This document shows, piece by piece, positions 48,070 through 59,415 of a DNA stretch of 64,000 nt. The position numbers and the translations under genes are program-made. Below the pieces are notes generated by a model. The model did no database searches. It was not told the origin of the DNA and saw only the letters and a list, made by a program, of their open reading frames with translations. This DNA is from Epiperipatus broadwayi (taxonomy: Eukaryota > Onychophora > Udeonychophora > Euonychophora > Peripatidae), in contig JAQFVV010000037.1 of the NCBI GenBank assembly GCA_028023455.1, forward strand, positions 310,001 to 374,000, read 5' to 3'. Position 1 is the stretch's first letter. Every line of letters begins with the position of its first letter.

Positions 48070-51000
48070 GCACAAGTACTGCCTAACTTGCATGAATCCA
48101 ACCAATATAAATCTATTTAAGTAAATAATTCCCAGCCTATTAAAAAATGTGATGCATATGTCAATGAGGCTTTTAGTTTTTTGTATCCTGTACTATATGA
48201 TCATCTCTTGCAATATATTATTAGGTTCATTTTCATCTTAAATACGCTCATATACAACACCATATGAATGGTAAATATGCTATTGAAAAGAAAAGCTGAC
48301 AACACACAATGCGATGTAATCAAAAATAATCACAGATTAGAATACAAAAGTTGAGATTTTCTGGATACAATACATATATAGTAAAAATAATAAAAGAACA
48401 ATGTAAATTAGCAAGCTTTTTAAATGACAGGGATGTAAATCTCAGCAATACAAAAAAAGACTGCCACAATTGATATAGATGGCAATGCATTTCAATATTT
48501 CTGCTAATGCTACTTTTTGAGATGCAATCCAAATAAGATTTATTATTTTTGTCTGTGACCCTAAATTCAAATCAGTTTAATAAAAAGAAAATAATTAATA
48601 TATCTTCATCTGTTTTCAAGAGATTAAACATGCTAATTATATAAAAAAAAAAAGGCAGCTTAAAAATATTTTTAAATAGGTTTCTATCCCCTAATTTCTA
48701 TTATTTTATTTTATAATAATATATTTAAAAAAATTTCAGATTAAAGTGATAAAAAATAGCAGTCACCAGTACTTTTAATTTTTATTCCTAATTGTACAGT
48801 AGACAAGTTTACACAGCTCTTTGGCAGTCATTTCATTGTAAATGTTTAATCATAAAGTTATCTATGATATAGGTATGTTTAACTAAAAAGTAAATTAAAA
48901 CTTGTCTACATTATAATAAAATTAGGTATAAAAATGAAGAATGAAGAATTGAAGTTTTACCAAAATCTATTATATTTTAACTACATTTTACAATGAAGAT
49001 TCAAATAAGATATTTTCTTCACACAAAAAAAAATATCTCGTATTTTATTCACTATTAATAACAAACAAAATTTACCAAATAAAGTTAATACTATTTAATA
49101 ATAAATATAATTAATTTGAGAAAGACTTAAGTTTCTAAAAATCTTTTGAAAATAAATCAATTTTGTATTTATGTAGTTGATTGGCTTTTAATTTGATTTC
49201 ATATATATAAGGAACAAATAATTTTAAAAAAGTAAATGAATTCATATTGCAACCCAAATTCAGATTAACATCTTTACTGTTAACAGCCAATGTATTATTA
49301 GAAGTTAATTTTGATAAAATTCAGTACTGGGCTGATACTAAAATTGGCAATTAATAAAGTGAAATGGAATGTTAGGGAGGAATTTTTATATTTTGAAATA
49401 AATTTGCTGAAATAAACATAGCATAAAAAATAATTACATATTTATGCTGTTTACAAATGTAAATAAATAGTAAAAACAAAATATTTGCATATTTTCAAAT
49501 ATATAATATGATCCATAATAAGAGGATAAACAGATTTAATGTAAATTATATATATATATATTGAAATATAAACAATTCAATAACTATAAATAGTCAAAAT
49601 AAGTCATAGATCACATGACCCTATTCTCTTAAGCTTGTAAGTTATAAATAATGAGGATTGCCAATTTCTCAACAAGCTTTGTGATAAATGCTTAGCCACA
49701 GCCAGCATTTAAAATATCTCTGTCAGAAATACCCCCCTCCCCAACCCCTGATCATGGTTTCGTGCTTTGGCACTCCTCAGAGAGGTGCCAGGGTAGGTTC
49801 AGACACTAGATCTAAAAATACCAACCCAAAGCCAAGCACTTATCTAAAAGTTATTTATTGAGTGGAAAATCTGAAATTTTCAGACACCTACATGTCTTCA
49901 AACCCAGCTATCCAACTCAAATAGCTATAGGGGGCTGATAGATCTTCAGCCATACTATATATTAGTAGTCTTAGCAATATAACATCACCTAAGACTTAAG
50001 GCAGAGACTATAAATAGTCAAAATAAGTCATAAATCACATGACCCTATTTTCTTAACCATGTAAGTTATAATAACTATTACTTAACAAATCAGAAAAATA
50101 AGATAACAGAATCATCACTTTATAATACATCTGGAACTTGTACTGATATAACAATTTATAGTTAAGAATGATGGGGAAAAAAAGGCACATATTATTTATT
50201 CTGAATCAATTTTCCCAATAAACTTTTTTTTTAAAGTTAAAAACATTTTTCTGTAACTTAATTAAAATATAAATAAAAAAATATTGTACATTTCAAATAC
50301 ATGTTATTCTTTTATAAAAAAAAAAAATGTATAAATTAGATTAGTAAAACAAATGTAAGAATAAGAAGCTTAAAATAATAATAATGTTAAATGATAAAAC
50401 ATAATAGTAGCACGAATAAATAAAAATCATGTGCTACATGATCTATGAAAGAAAATAAGAGAATGCTTATGTAGGGATAAATAGGAAACTAAGATTAATT
50501 TGGATTATGAGAGTAATTATTAGAATATTATGACATGGGAAGATATGGCCTTGGTTTATAGAAGTATTGGGTGGGTAATTGATGTCAATCAAAATATGGA
50601 GAAAAACAGCAGTGAATGTATTTTGTGCAACAAGAAGAGACAATATATAATAAAGTGATGAAGAATAATACTGCTCTCATAATGTAATAAAGAAGATAAA
50701 AACTATGTGGGTGAAACATTACTACTTATGAAACCACTTGGTAATAGAAGAGATGACCCAGATTAAAATAGTGAAATCATCACCTTACTGAGGGCATCAC
50801 TAATCATTACTAATGTAGCTAATAAAGCTGAAGAATAATAGTTATATTGGCCCATAATACTTTACATCAATTAACAATCAACATGATTATAAGATGTTCA
50901 TAATTTGAAGACAACAAGTTTTAATAAATGTAGATTGACAATGTCAAGCTGTAATATCTACAATTGATTTTGAGTGGGTGACATGTTCATAGAGAATACT

Positions 51001-51690
51001 TTAACAAAAAAAAAGACAATAGAAAAGTTATAAATTCTAATTAAAAAATAAAACAAAATAAACAAGCAAATAAAAATAATAATAATGGATTATGAATATA
51101 GGAAACAATGAATAATAAGATGCATGATAGAGAAAGAATACAAAATTTAAAAATTACATTAAATTAAAAATATTCAATGATTTTTATATGCAAAGTAAAC
51201 CCAAATAGGAGTTTAAACAATCACATCATTATAGTTATTACTGATAGAATGCAGCTAATGCAGGCAATACACACATAACACACACATATGCAATTCACCT
51301 TCAATTTTCACAGGACTATACCATTTACCACTGTTGGTCATCTATTAGATAAACATTTTAAAAGTAATAATAATATTGCCAAATAGCAATATAAATTGCA
51401 GAAAGTGAGTCAGGTAAATTAATCTTTGTCCAGACAGATTTCATAAATGAGGAAATGTGTTCAGTATTAATTTTTAAAATGTATACTATAGTGATTTTTA
51501 AATATTTGACATTTTTTGTAAACAAATACTTTTTCTAAAAGTAACCAGATGTCTTTTAAAAATAAAAATAATATGAAAATAATGTTTAATGATATAATAA
51601 TAATTTGTTCCTTGAGAATCAATATTTGATTAGTTAAAAAAAAAAATATCCTAAATTTTTATTTTTACATTCTAAATATACAATTCTGCA
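48070..51690. other. AT-rich spacer with a direct-repeat-flanked segment
   Basis: No gene is supported. A 65-bp direct repeat (49583-49647 and 50007-50071) encloses about 360 bp that is GC-richer near 49735-49800. The region 50460-51000 is less AT-skewed but stop-ridden in all frames. Confidence 0.45.
49583..50071. repeat. 65-bp direct repeats 424 bp apart
   Basis: Both copies contain ATAAATAGTCAAAATAAGTC, then ATCACATGACCCTATT and GTAAGTTATA. The enclosed part has a small hairpin (TTTGGCAC with GTGCCAGG) and GTTTCGTGC. It could be a tandem duplication with lost sequence or a small terminal-repeat element. Confidence 0.6.
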
Positions 51691-51707
51691 AATAAACTTA
51701 TATTTTA

Positions 51708-51759
51708 AGTCAATAAACATGCACTGAGTGGCAATATGTATAGAGAGTTTTGTCTGTTT
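51708..51759 (+). mobile_element. Hammerhead-family stub, copy F (52 bp, 5'-truncated)
   Basis: Only the family's 3' end is present (GCACTGAGTGGCAATATGTA, then AGAGAGTTTTGTCTG). It is flanked by a perfect 15-bp target duplication TAAACTTATATTTTA at 51693-51707 and 51760-51774. This defines the 3' end and supports insertion by target-primed reverse transcription with severe 5' truncation. Confidence 0.75.
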
Positions 51760-52186
51760 TAAACTTATATTTTATATGAATAAAACTAAATATTTGTTTT
51801 AAAAAATTATTTTCTATAAAAGTAAAATTGCTTTTTTTAAAAATATATATATATAAATTTATTTTACATAGTTTTACAAAGAATTTCTTTAGACAACAAA
51901 TTAAACTAGTATAAATTGATTTACATTTTAAATAGTAACTTCCTGAGTGTTTTGATGAATTTCTTGTACTAAGAACCATAATGTTATGATCCAGTCCATG
52001 TGGATAGGTAGATTTCTTTGGGTGCAAGAAGCTTATCTTTTTTTCGAATAGAATTAAATGTATTTTTCTAAGTCCAATGGAGAATTGATTATAACTATAT
52101 GACATCTAAGTAACCATATTACGTGGTTAATAAATATGCATCTTCTGATATTGCAGAAATTACACATTTTAATATTATGAACCCTA

Positions 52187-52504
52187 TCAGAGTTCTGGAT
52201 TGTGATTATTGAAATAATTTTGAATTACACATTTTGCTTCTCTTAGTCCTGAGCAAGAAACAAGAATATGATCAAATGTTTCACTATCTTTTTTACACAA
52301 AATACATAAAGAATCAATCCTTTTAAATCCTCTATTTGTAACAAGGAAATCTTTGGTAGGAAGTGATGATAGATTTATTTTAATGATAAAATCAATGTAT
52401 TTAGGCATTAAATACCATTTTCTCATTTTATTAAAAAGATTGTTATTAGTCACTTCAAGAAAACTAGGTGGGCATATCAGCTGAGGATTTATCATTTTAA
52501 ACAT
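52187..52504 (-). pseudogene. LINE C-terminal fragment with CCHC-type finger (R2-like?)
   Basis: The 105-codon frame contains INLSSLPTKDFLVTNRGF followed by CILCKKDSETFDHILVSC, i.e. C-x2-C-x9-H-x4-C. LPT+..L..RG and this finger (zf-RVT type) occur after the reverse transcriptase in several LINE clades including R2/NeSL. Nothing of the RT domain is recognisable upstream, so this is a 3' fragment. It is different from both LINE families described elsewhere in the window. The clade assignment is a guess. Confidence 0.45.
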
Positions 52505-52569
52505 GTCCCAATATGTGTGTTTATTATTAAATTGTTTTTTAACATATGATTAATAAATAATTTAATTTT

Positions 52570-52650
52570 TTTGATAATGTGGTTTAGTGGTAGTGCATTT
52601 GTCTGCCCTTTCCAAATCTTAAGTTTGAATCTGGTGCAAACCTAACTTCG
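52570..52650 (+). repeat. tRNA-derived SINE head
   Basis: A-box ATGTGGTTTAGTGGTAGTGC (52577-52596) and B-box AAGTTTGAATCTGGTGC (about 52621-52637) are spaced as in a tRNA. The A-box resembles a tRNA-Gly or similar head. A T-rich sequence precedes it. No clear tail. Confidence 0.5.
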
Positions 52651-53084
52651 AAATTATTTCATGTTCCAATCATGCTCAAAATTTTTGCTCAAACAACCAG
52701 ATCAAAACAAACTCTATTATCATTCAAAATTAGCATCCATCCTTTCTTATCTAGATTTTAAAACAAGATGTCCACAACTATTATTGTATTGTTTCTATTA
52801 AACCTTTCTAATAAGCACATATACATTTCTGATAATGTATTTTTCACAATGCTTTAATTTACTATAATTAATAGCATTTTTTTTTCAGATATTCTGAAAT
52901 ATTATTCACAACCTCTTTAATGTCCTTTTCACAAGGCTTTATTTAATTTCTAACAAATTTTGACTGCGTAGGAGTATTCTTAAGTTATCATGAAATATTT
53001 GAAGAAGACTATTAGTCAGTCAAAACTGTCAAAGATTTTAAATAAAGCATTGTGAAAAGTGCATTAAAAAAAATGTGGTTTTTG

Positions 53085-53240
53085 TAAAGATTAAAACAAA
53101 TATAAAATCGGTTCAAATCTCACCTTTCAGCATTTGGAAAGTCTCCTTTATTATTCTTCTATATGAAAATGATGGTGAGGCCTTTGCTCTAAAATGGGCC
53201 ATTTAAAGGGCTGTTTTACCATTAAATAATGAATAAATTA
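53085..53240 (+). repeat. tRNA-derived SINE, family 2 (copy 2)
   Basis: The B-box CGGTTCAAATCTCACC (53109-53124) follows a GTGGTTTTTGTAAAG A-box-like word. The tail has GGTGAGGCCTTTGCTCTAAA and GGGCTGTTTTACCATTA, matching the order in 42655-42850. Confidence 0.5.
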
Positions 53241-53289
53241 TTCACAAAGAGATATGAAAGCATTTACAACTGCAACATATACATAAAAG

Positions 53290-53985
53290 ATTGTTTAAAA
53301 TTGTTCCATGTCATTTTTGGAGATTGTTTCAGTAAAAAGTTAACATAGTAATTGGTCTTATAAGCTTGCCATCTTATTTTTAAAATTGTAATGAAGCATT
53401 CTTAAATAAAACTTTTCTGATGTCTTTATTTTATGATTTCTAAGTTTCACTTTCCACAAAAAATATTAAGTAAAATCAGCTGCTCTCTATATATATGTAA
53501 TTTAAATGGAGAAGTTGTTTCCTTATGACCAAAACCAACTTTTTAACTTGGTTAAAAGCAGCAGCAGTACATTGGAGTCTGTGCTAATGATTCAATATTC
53601 AATTCCACCTTTCTACTTAAAAGTTAATAAAATGTTTAAATAGACTCACCTTTTCAAGCTGATAATCATCTACGCTAAAAGATAATGAAGATTTTTATTC
53701 CATCGCTGATTGACAAAGAATTAATTTTTTTGAATATTAATTACTAAAGCAAAGTCTTTATATGCTGCATTCTAAAGATCATTTTTTGAATTGTTAATAA
53801 TAAGACAATTAGCATACTGTAAATCTTAAAATATCAAAAAATGAAATTCTTGTTTTTTGCATTTAATCAATTAAAATTAAAAAAATTATCATTGAAACCA
53901 TTTTGATGCCTCAGATTTTCCACCTGTGATAATAACCTTATCATAGATTTATTAAATTGGACTTCACCAAATCAGTAAAAGTAAT
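53290..53985 (-). pseudogene. LINE family L, 3' part (copy 3a)
   Basis: It matches 8690-9330 of copy 1 piece by piece on the minus strand: the TAACTTGGTTAAAAGCAGCAG word, the LYGSE-type region and the region of the YADD box (here worn). It stops at about 53985, where Penelope-like sequence begins, and resumes at about 57705 (copy 3b). One LINE copy was therefore split by a later 3.7-kb insertion. Confidence 0.6.
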
Positions 53986-53987
53986 AT

Positions 53988-54440
53988 ATATAATCAAAAT
54001 TACATCAAATTCTCAACTCAACCAGATTAGCCAAGAAAATAAAAACTAAAACATTACCAATGGTCACTGCTACAAGCAGACTTCTCAAGTGTAAAGAACT
54101 ACATAATAACAAATTTAAACTAAACATTACCCACAATTCCACTTACCTCCCATTCACCTTTAATATTAAAAGAATAAGTCAGTCTTGCATTGGTGGTCGA
54201 GAGGTCAGCGCGACTGCCCTGCACTAGCAGGCAGTTGCCCGGGTTGCGGGTTCGCGTCCCGGCCAATGCTATGACACTTAAAAAAAAAAAAACTTTTAAA
54301 TAAGTTAACTGCTTCAGAATCATAAAATTTTAATAATAAAGATTTTTTAATTCTTTTCATTTCATTTCTCTCAAAAAAAACAATCTTAGCTACATCAAAA
54401 TTAATAATGTGGCCTGTATCTTTTATATGGATATGTAAGG
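53988..54440 (-). pseudogene. Penelope-like C-terminal fragment, inverted half, with SINE insertion
   Basis: The minus-strand pieces include a frameshifted VKDTGHIINFDVAKIVF-like block (about 54360-54435), then FNIKGEWEVSGIVGNV (54120-54170) and the 3' region ending in GGCTAATCTGGTTGAG. A class II tRNA-like SINE (54187-54293) splits it. Its mate in plus orientation lies at 57345-57705, with 2.9 kb of other sequence between them. Non-functional. Confidence 0.55.
54187..54293 (+). repeat. Class II tRNA-like SINE, best-preserved copy
   Basis: The acceptor arms GCATTGG and CCAATGC pair over all seven positions. Also present are the A-box region TGGTCGAGAGGTCAGCG, an anticodon-arm region CTGCC...GGCAG, the B-box CGGGTTCGCGTCCCG, then TATGACACTT and a 13-A tail. 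CpG sites remain, suggesting this is the youngest of the three copies. The open minus frame across it is only antisense to the SINE. Confidence 0.75.
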
Positions 54441-54451
54441 GAGAACTAATA

Positions 54452-54538
54452 TATTTCTACCCCTACTTTTATGTATCTTCATTCTTTATTTGAGTTTAAA
54501 TGAAAGAATAAAGTTACATAAAAATAGGGATAGAAATA
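54452..54538. repeat. 87-bp imperfect hairpin
   Basis: TATTTCTACCCCTACTTTTA on the left pairs with TAAAAATAGGGATAGAAATA on the right, around an inner ATTCTTTATT/AATAAAG stem. It sits exactly where the minus Penelope-like half ends. Confidence 0.6.
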
Positions 54539-55086
54539 AGTATCTTAGTTCTGTCTTATATATTGAAGCAATCGATGTCTAATCAGACTAACCTCCTAGG
54601 GGTCCGCAATTCAGACCTTGCTATAAATATATGCTATTCACTCACACGCTGTATGCCAAATCATTCTAAAGATTAGTAACATTAAATTTTATTTAGTAAA
54701 ATAAAACAGTAGTTTGAGTGATGCGTACATATATTATGACTAAAGCAATAATTTTATTGCTATGTTTATTGCTGGAAAATATAGTTGCTTATATATTTGT
54801 GATTATTTTTTATGTGTGTATTTAATGTGACAACAAAGAAGAATGGGGAAGGCTCGAAATGCTAAAATAATCTTTGTTTAAATTCAGCTTGTTGTCTATA
54901 ATTAAAATTTATAAATTTTAAGATTGAAAACAAATCGTTTATCAGTTGTTGTTGAATGATTTAAAATAGCTAAAAATGGTATTTCAAGCCTTATCTATTG
55001 AAAAAATTTGCTAATTAAATGTTTTTAAAGGAATTATAGAGATAAGGTTGGTATATGAAATTGCATTCTGGGCGGTATTAAAATGT

Positions 55087-55094
55087 TATAAAAG
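55087..55094 (+). promoter_or_regulatory. TATA box candidate
   Basis: TATAAAAG is an exact match to the strong form of the TATA box. It is followed by an untranslated-looking stretch with GTTTAGTTTACTTAGAG at the expected start distance, a TTTCAGTTTTT word about 45 bp on, and a splice-donor-like site 260 bp downstream. Confidence 0.4.
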
Positions 55095-56013
55095 GAACCA
55101 CAGAACAAAGGAAGTTTAGTTTACTTAGAGTTTACTTTCAGTTTTTAGTTGAGTTCAGAGGAGTTTTTAGTGAGTTGAGTTGAATTACTTAAGAAGCCAA
55201 CACAAGTTCTGCGTGATGAAGAGTGAGTAGTGGAATCTAGCACCTTTTTCTTCTTCTCTCAAAGAACTGTCTACCAGCCGTCAAAAATTCCATCTGACCG
55301 ACCATAAGAGATGATGTAGATTTGCCAACCTACCTGCTGCTATGCTGATATCTTAGGTAAAATCATGAAATTTCGAGTTGCTTTAATACGAACATTCACG
55401 GGTGATTTATAATTTGTAGCTAAATTAAATCATGGATCCATTTGTGATGTTTTGCTAGTTTTGCTCGTAAACTCTCTCTATAATCCTTTATTAATACTTA
55501 TGTAATTCTAAATATACGTTGCTTTCACGCTTAATTTATGTTTATATAACTTTATGCGTATCAATTAAATGTATACAATTTATTTTGTTTAATATATATA
55601 TTATTTTCTCTAATACGTCGGTATCAATCAATCTCGCGACTATAATTAAATTCATTAGTAAAATTATATTCATTTGTTTATTTAAAATAGAAATCATTCG
55701 CCAGGTTGGTTGTATACTTAAAAGTATTTTATCGTGGATGCTTATTTTATTTTGTTGTTTAATTGCCCTTATAAGAGATTGCGACACCTAATATAAAATT
55801 CTACCTTTTCTTACCATTGCCTGAAGGACTAATTCTTTAGTTAATACATATATGGGAATCGAATTCAAATATAAATTTTATTAGCTTAATAATATAAATA
55901 AAAGTTATTATTCATTATGATTTGTTAAATGACTCAGAATTGAAAACAGATTATTGCGCAAGAGGTTAGACCCTTTTCCAAACTTTAAGTAATAATATAA
56001 AATTATATAAACG

Positions 56014-56361
56014 TTGCTGGCATACATTTTCTTTTATTCTGATATTTTATCTTTCCATTTCTTGATTGCTTTGTCATTGGGGCGTCGGAAGTATGAAGCT
56101 CCCGTCCTACTTTTCAAAATCGTTCGTTCAGAGACACTACTCTCTGTGGAATGTAAGGTTTATGAGGATTATGTGCTGCAGATGGCAGTACATAATGATC
56201 TGAGGTCTCAAACTCAGCCTCTCCTTCAATATCGCTCCGCCAGAATGCGCGGACATATCAAATCTAAGTTCGTATCAAATATTCTTTTAAATGATAAAAT
56301 ATCCAATCGCCATGAGGTCTTATTCCGTTATTGTATGCTAGTACCGTTAATTTGCTCTTGA
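56014..56361 (+). CDS. Unrecognised open frame in the CpG-retaining segment
   Basis: A frame of 115 codons opens with TTG rather than ATG, so the start is arbitrary; it could be an exon. The part after residue 24 is less AT-driven than most frames here: it includes GRRKYEAPVLLFKIV, KVYEDYVLQMAVHNDLR and RSARMRGHIKSKF. I recognise no domain. No acceptor AG is obvious upstream. It may be coding, may be an exon of a gene starting near 55100, or may be chance in a GC-richer patch. Confidence 0.2.
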   Translation: MLAYIFFYSDILSFHFLIALSLGRRKYEAPVLLFKIVRSETLLSVECKVYEDYVLQMAVHNDLRSQTQPLLQYRSARMRGHIKSKFVSNILLNDKISNRHEVLFRYCMLVPLICS

Positions 56362-57344
56362 ATTTGATCATCCGTCCGTCTAATCCTAGTAAGTCGCAAT
56401 GATGTGTTAAAGATAATGATTCATTTCGTAAAAATACGTTTAGTTCATTGATGCTTTATTTTAAAAACCGTTATCGATTCCTATAGACGTAAATCTAATT
56501 TATATTAATGATTGCATAACTTACTCTCGCAAATAAAGCGCATTGTTTGTTTCTTATTTCTAAAAGACGTCTTTTCCAAACAATGCGAATAAAAGTATAA
56601 ATAATGGTTCTCCTAAAAAAATACATGATTGAAATCATATATTTTGCCCGTTACCAAATAAATCATTTACTGTTAAAACTGTCACGATCTTTTATATTTA
56701 ATTTCGGCATCCACAACGCTCCGTAGCAAAAGTTTTCTTTAATTGGCTTATTAACTCGGCATAAGTTATAAAACACTATAAAATTGTATCTGTAAAATTA
56801 TATTTATTAAATGAGTGATAGAGGGGATTTTATACAACAAATTCCCAAGTCTTGTAGATAAACAATATTGTCCCAAGCGTGAAATTATTTGGTAAAATAT
56901 ACATACGTTTCTTAAATCATTTGTAATATAAATATGCGTTTGTTTAATATTTAATAAATATATCTATTTCATGTAAATCCTGGTTTGTTTTTGAATTATT
57001 ATTTTCTAGTTAATATTTAGAACTATTTTCTTTAGCTAAGAGCTTAGCATTAATAAATAACTATAATAATGTAATAACTGGGCTACTCCGACCTCGATCA
57101 TCATCATCAGTCTGATCTTATGCTCTACCTCTTTGTTTTGCTTCTGGGCACGGATTTAAAATAATTTTACTGTGTCTTCAGAATTGTTGTTCACTGGGTC
57201 AGAGATTCGAAGAATAGGCAAATAGGTTAGAATTCAGGACTGCTCCAGACCTGTGTATCTCGAGCATGATCGGATTCGAGGTACTTTTGCTTAGGATTTG
57301 AATCTTGTTAAGTGAGCATACTATTTTGACTGGTACAATATCCA

Positions 57345-57705
57345 TGTAAAAGATATAGGCTACATTATTAATTTTGATGAAGCTAATGTTGTTTTCTTTG
57401 AGAGAAATGAAATAAAAAGAAGAATTAAAGAATATATATTATTAAAACATTTTATGATTCTGAAGCAGTTCAGTTATTTAAAAGTTCTTTTAATACTGAG
57501 GGTGAATGGGAAGTGGAATGTGGGTGATGTTTAGTTTAAATATGTTATTTTGTAATTCTTTACACATGAGAAATCTGCTTGTAGTAATGAAACCATTGGT
57601 AGTGTTTTATTTTTTATGGCTAGTCTGGTTGAGTTGTGAATTTGGTGTAATTTTGATTATTTATTGACTAGCTTAGCTTTATGCTTTTAATGTATATATG
57701 TATCA
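57345..57705 (+). pseudogene. Penelope-like C-terminal fragment, plus half
   Basis: Starting near ATCCATGTAAAAGATATAGG, a broken plus translation gives INFDEANVVFFERNEIK, RRIKEYILLK and then, after a frameshift, NTEGEWEVECG. It is followed by the 3' region with GGCTAGTCTGGTTGAGTTG and TTTATTGACTAGCTTAGC. It mirrors the minus half at 53988-54440. Confidence 0.6.
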
Positions 57706-59165
57706 CTCTTATTCTGGCACTTTTCTTACATTTGCCTGGCAACAAAAGCTATACCTATAGTACTTTGTTGATTCTCAAAAATCACAATGAGTCTCAGATA
57801 ATCGTTAATCTATAACTAGTAACAACATATTCAATAAAATCCTTTAAAGTATTGCCACTGTTGTTGATAATAATGATTATACACATTAATTTCAGCAAAA
57901 TTGGGATGACAGACATATGCTTAAGATCAGGAAGTAGATAATAGAACACCCTAACAAATTCAAATATTACCATATAATACTAAATTTAGAGTTGAGGTTA
58001 AGAGATATAAAGTTCTGAAGAAGATTTCTGGGGCAATTGAAATTGTAAACTGTAAAAAGGGTGATAAATAAAGCATTGTGTAACAGTATTAAAGTGAATG
58101 GACAATTTAATATTATATGGTGTACATTTGGCGATGCAATAAGAAAGGGTAGTTATTAAATTCCAATATTTTTGAAACTAACATATCATTACTATATTTT
58201 AAAAATTTTCCATTATCTAATCAGAACCTGCTATGTTTGTATTATTAATATTACACAGATTTGTTTTGAATTCATTAAGCTTATCCAACTCTAAATAAAT
58301 AGATAAAATGGATATGTCATTAAAAGTCATTATCATAATACTTGTAACATTATTCAAAAGATGATCAAAATACTTCCACCTGTTCAAAATATTATCATCA
58401 TATGAGACTGCCATTGCTGGATTTAATAGGATTGTGATATTGTTTCTCAGGTCCATATATTGCTTTAATTGCATCAAAAAAAAAAATCTAAAGCAATTAA
58501 TAATCAATCCATGAGTGTCTCCAAAAAGAAAATTTTGATTGCAATAGTAATGTTTTTAGTGAAGAAAAACAGTTTTCTTGCCTGAGTTATCTAAATTTAA
58601 TGTTGGACCATGTGCATTAATAAAATGACACTGGTAACCATAGTGCATATTATGCCTACACCATTGGCCTTTTAAAAAATTCTAAGAATAGAAGATACTA
58701 AAATAAACTTTATAACAAATCCAATATTATGCATTCTCCTTTCCTCAGTTGATTTGCCCTTCTAAAAAAACTTATAGCCATCTGCTAATTCTATTGTACT
58801 TTCTTCTTTTGACTAAGAGAAACTATATCAATCTTAAATCTTGGCAATTCCTTAGCCACCAGTATCGCAAAGTTTGTATTTTATGTACCTATATTTCGAA
58901 AAAAAAAAAAAAATAGAATTTAAAATACTTTTAATACTACCACTGTCTCTTACTTTATCAATATTACTGAAGAGCTGGTTTTATTAGATTATATTTTCTA
59001 GGTTCTTTCCACTTTTGTGGTCGGCAGGATACCTAAATGGGATTCCTTAAACACAATTTTTGCTCAGCTGAAACTCCTGTCTCAAATCCAATTCTAACCT
59101 AACTCATCAGTGACTACATTCAAAGATTCTAAGTAAGGACTGTCAGATTAAGCTAAAAAAAAAAA
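57705..59165 (-). pseudogene. LINE family L, 5' part (copy 3b)
   Basis: It corresponds to 9480-11420 of copy 1 on the minus strand: the TTTGCCTGGCAACAAA word, ATTCAATAAAATCCTT, then a linker reading ILNRWKYFDHLLN (within 58217-58507) and the 5' endonuclease region with TTCTTTCCACTTTTGTGG. It continues copy 3a across the inserted cassette. Non-functional. Confidence 0.6.
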
Positions 59166-59415
59166 AAAAGTGAAAACAGGAATTTGAATCAGAATTGTTG
59201 TATGTAGTTAAAGGATGAAAATGTGATTGAATAAACACACAATTCCATTGCCACAGTTAATATACAAAGATAACTGATGACATAAAAAGCATCTGATGAT
59301 CAGAACCTATACTAAATTATGTAACTGAAGACAGTAAGGAAAAAATGGAGACAAAAAAGACTACTGAAAACAGAATTAGTGGTTGATAAATAAATATATT
59401 ATTCTACAGTGCATC

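Larger units (their letters stand above)
54540..57340. other. CpG-retaining segment of unknown origin
   Basis: This segment lies between two inverted Penelope-like halves and is visibly richer in CpG than anything around it (for example GGGGCGTCGG near 56083, TCGCTCCGCC near 56231, ATGCGCGGAC near 56244). It holds a TATA box (55087-55094) and a donor-like TTAGGTAAAATC (about 55350). No family motif was recognised. It could be an unmethylated host promoter with exons, or a young inserted element of an unfamiliar kind. Confidence 0.4.

Noticed and set aside
47557-48105. Three long overlapping minus-strand open frames (155-182 codons)
   Set aside because: They only translate the AAG/AAT triplet array into homopolymer-like Ser/Tyr/Leu/Phe/Ile runs.
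54120-54323. 67-codon minus frame with LAGTRTRNPG
   Set aside because: This is the antisense of the SINE head joined to Penelope-like sequence. Such pieces appear in many gene predictions but are not genes.
55519-55791. 90-codon plus and 81-codon minus overlapping frames
   Set aside because: Both are hydrophobic AT-driven frames with no motif and opposite each other. No evidence either is translated.
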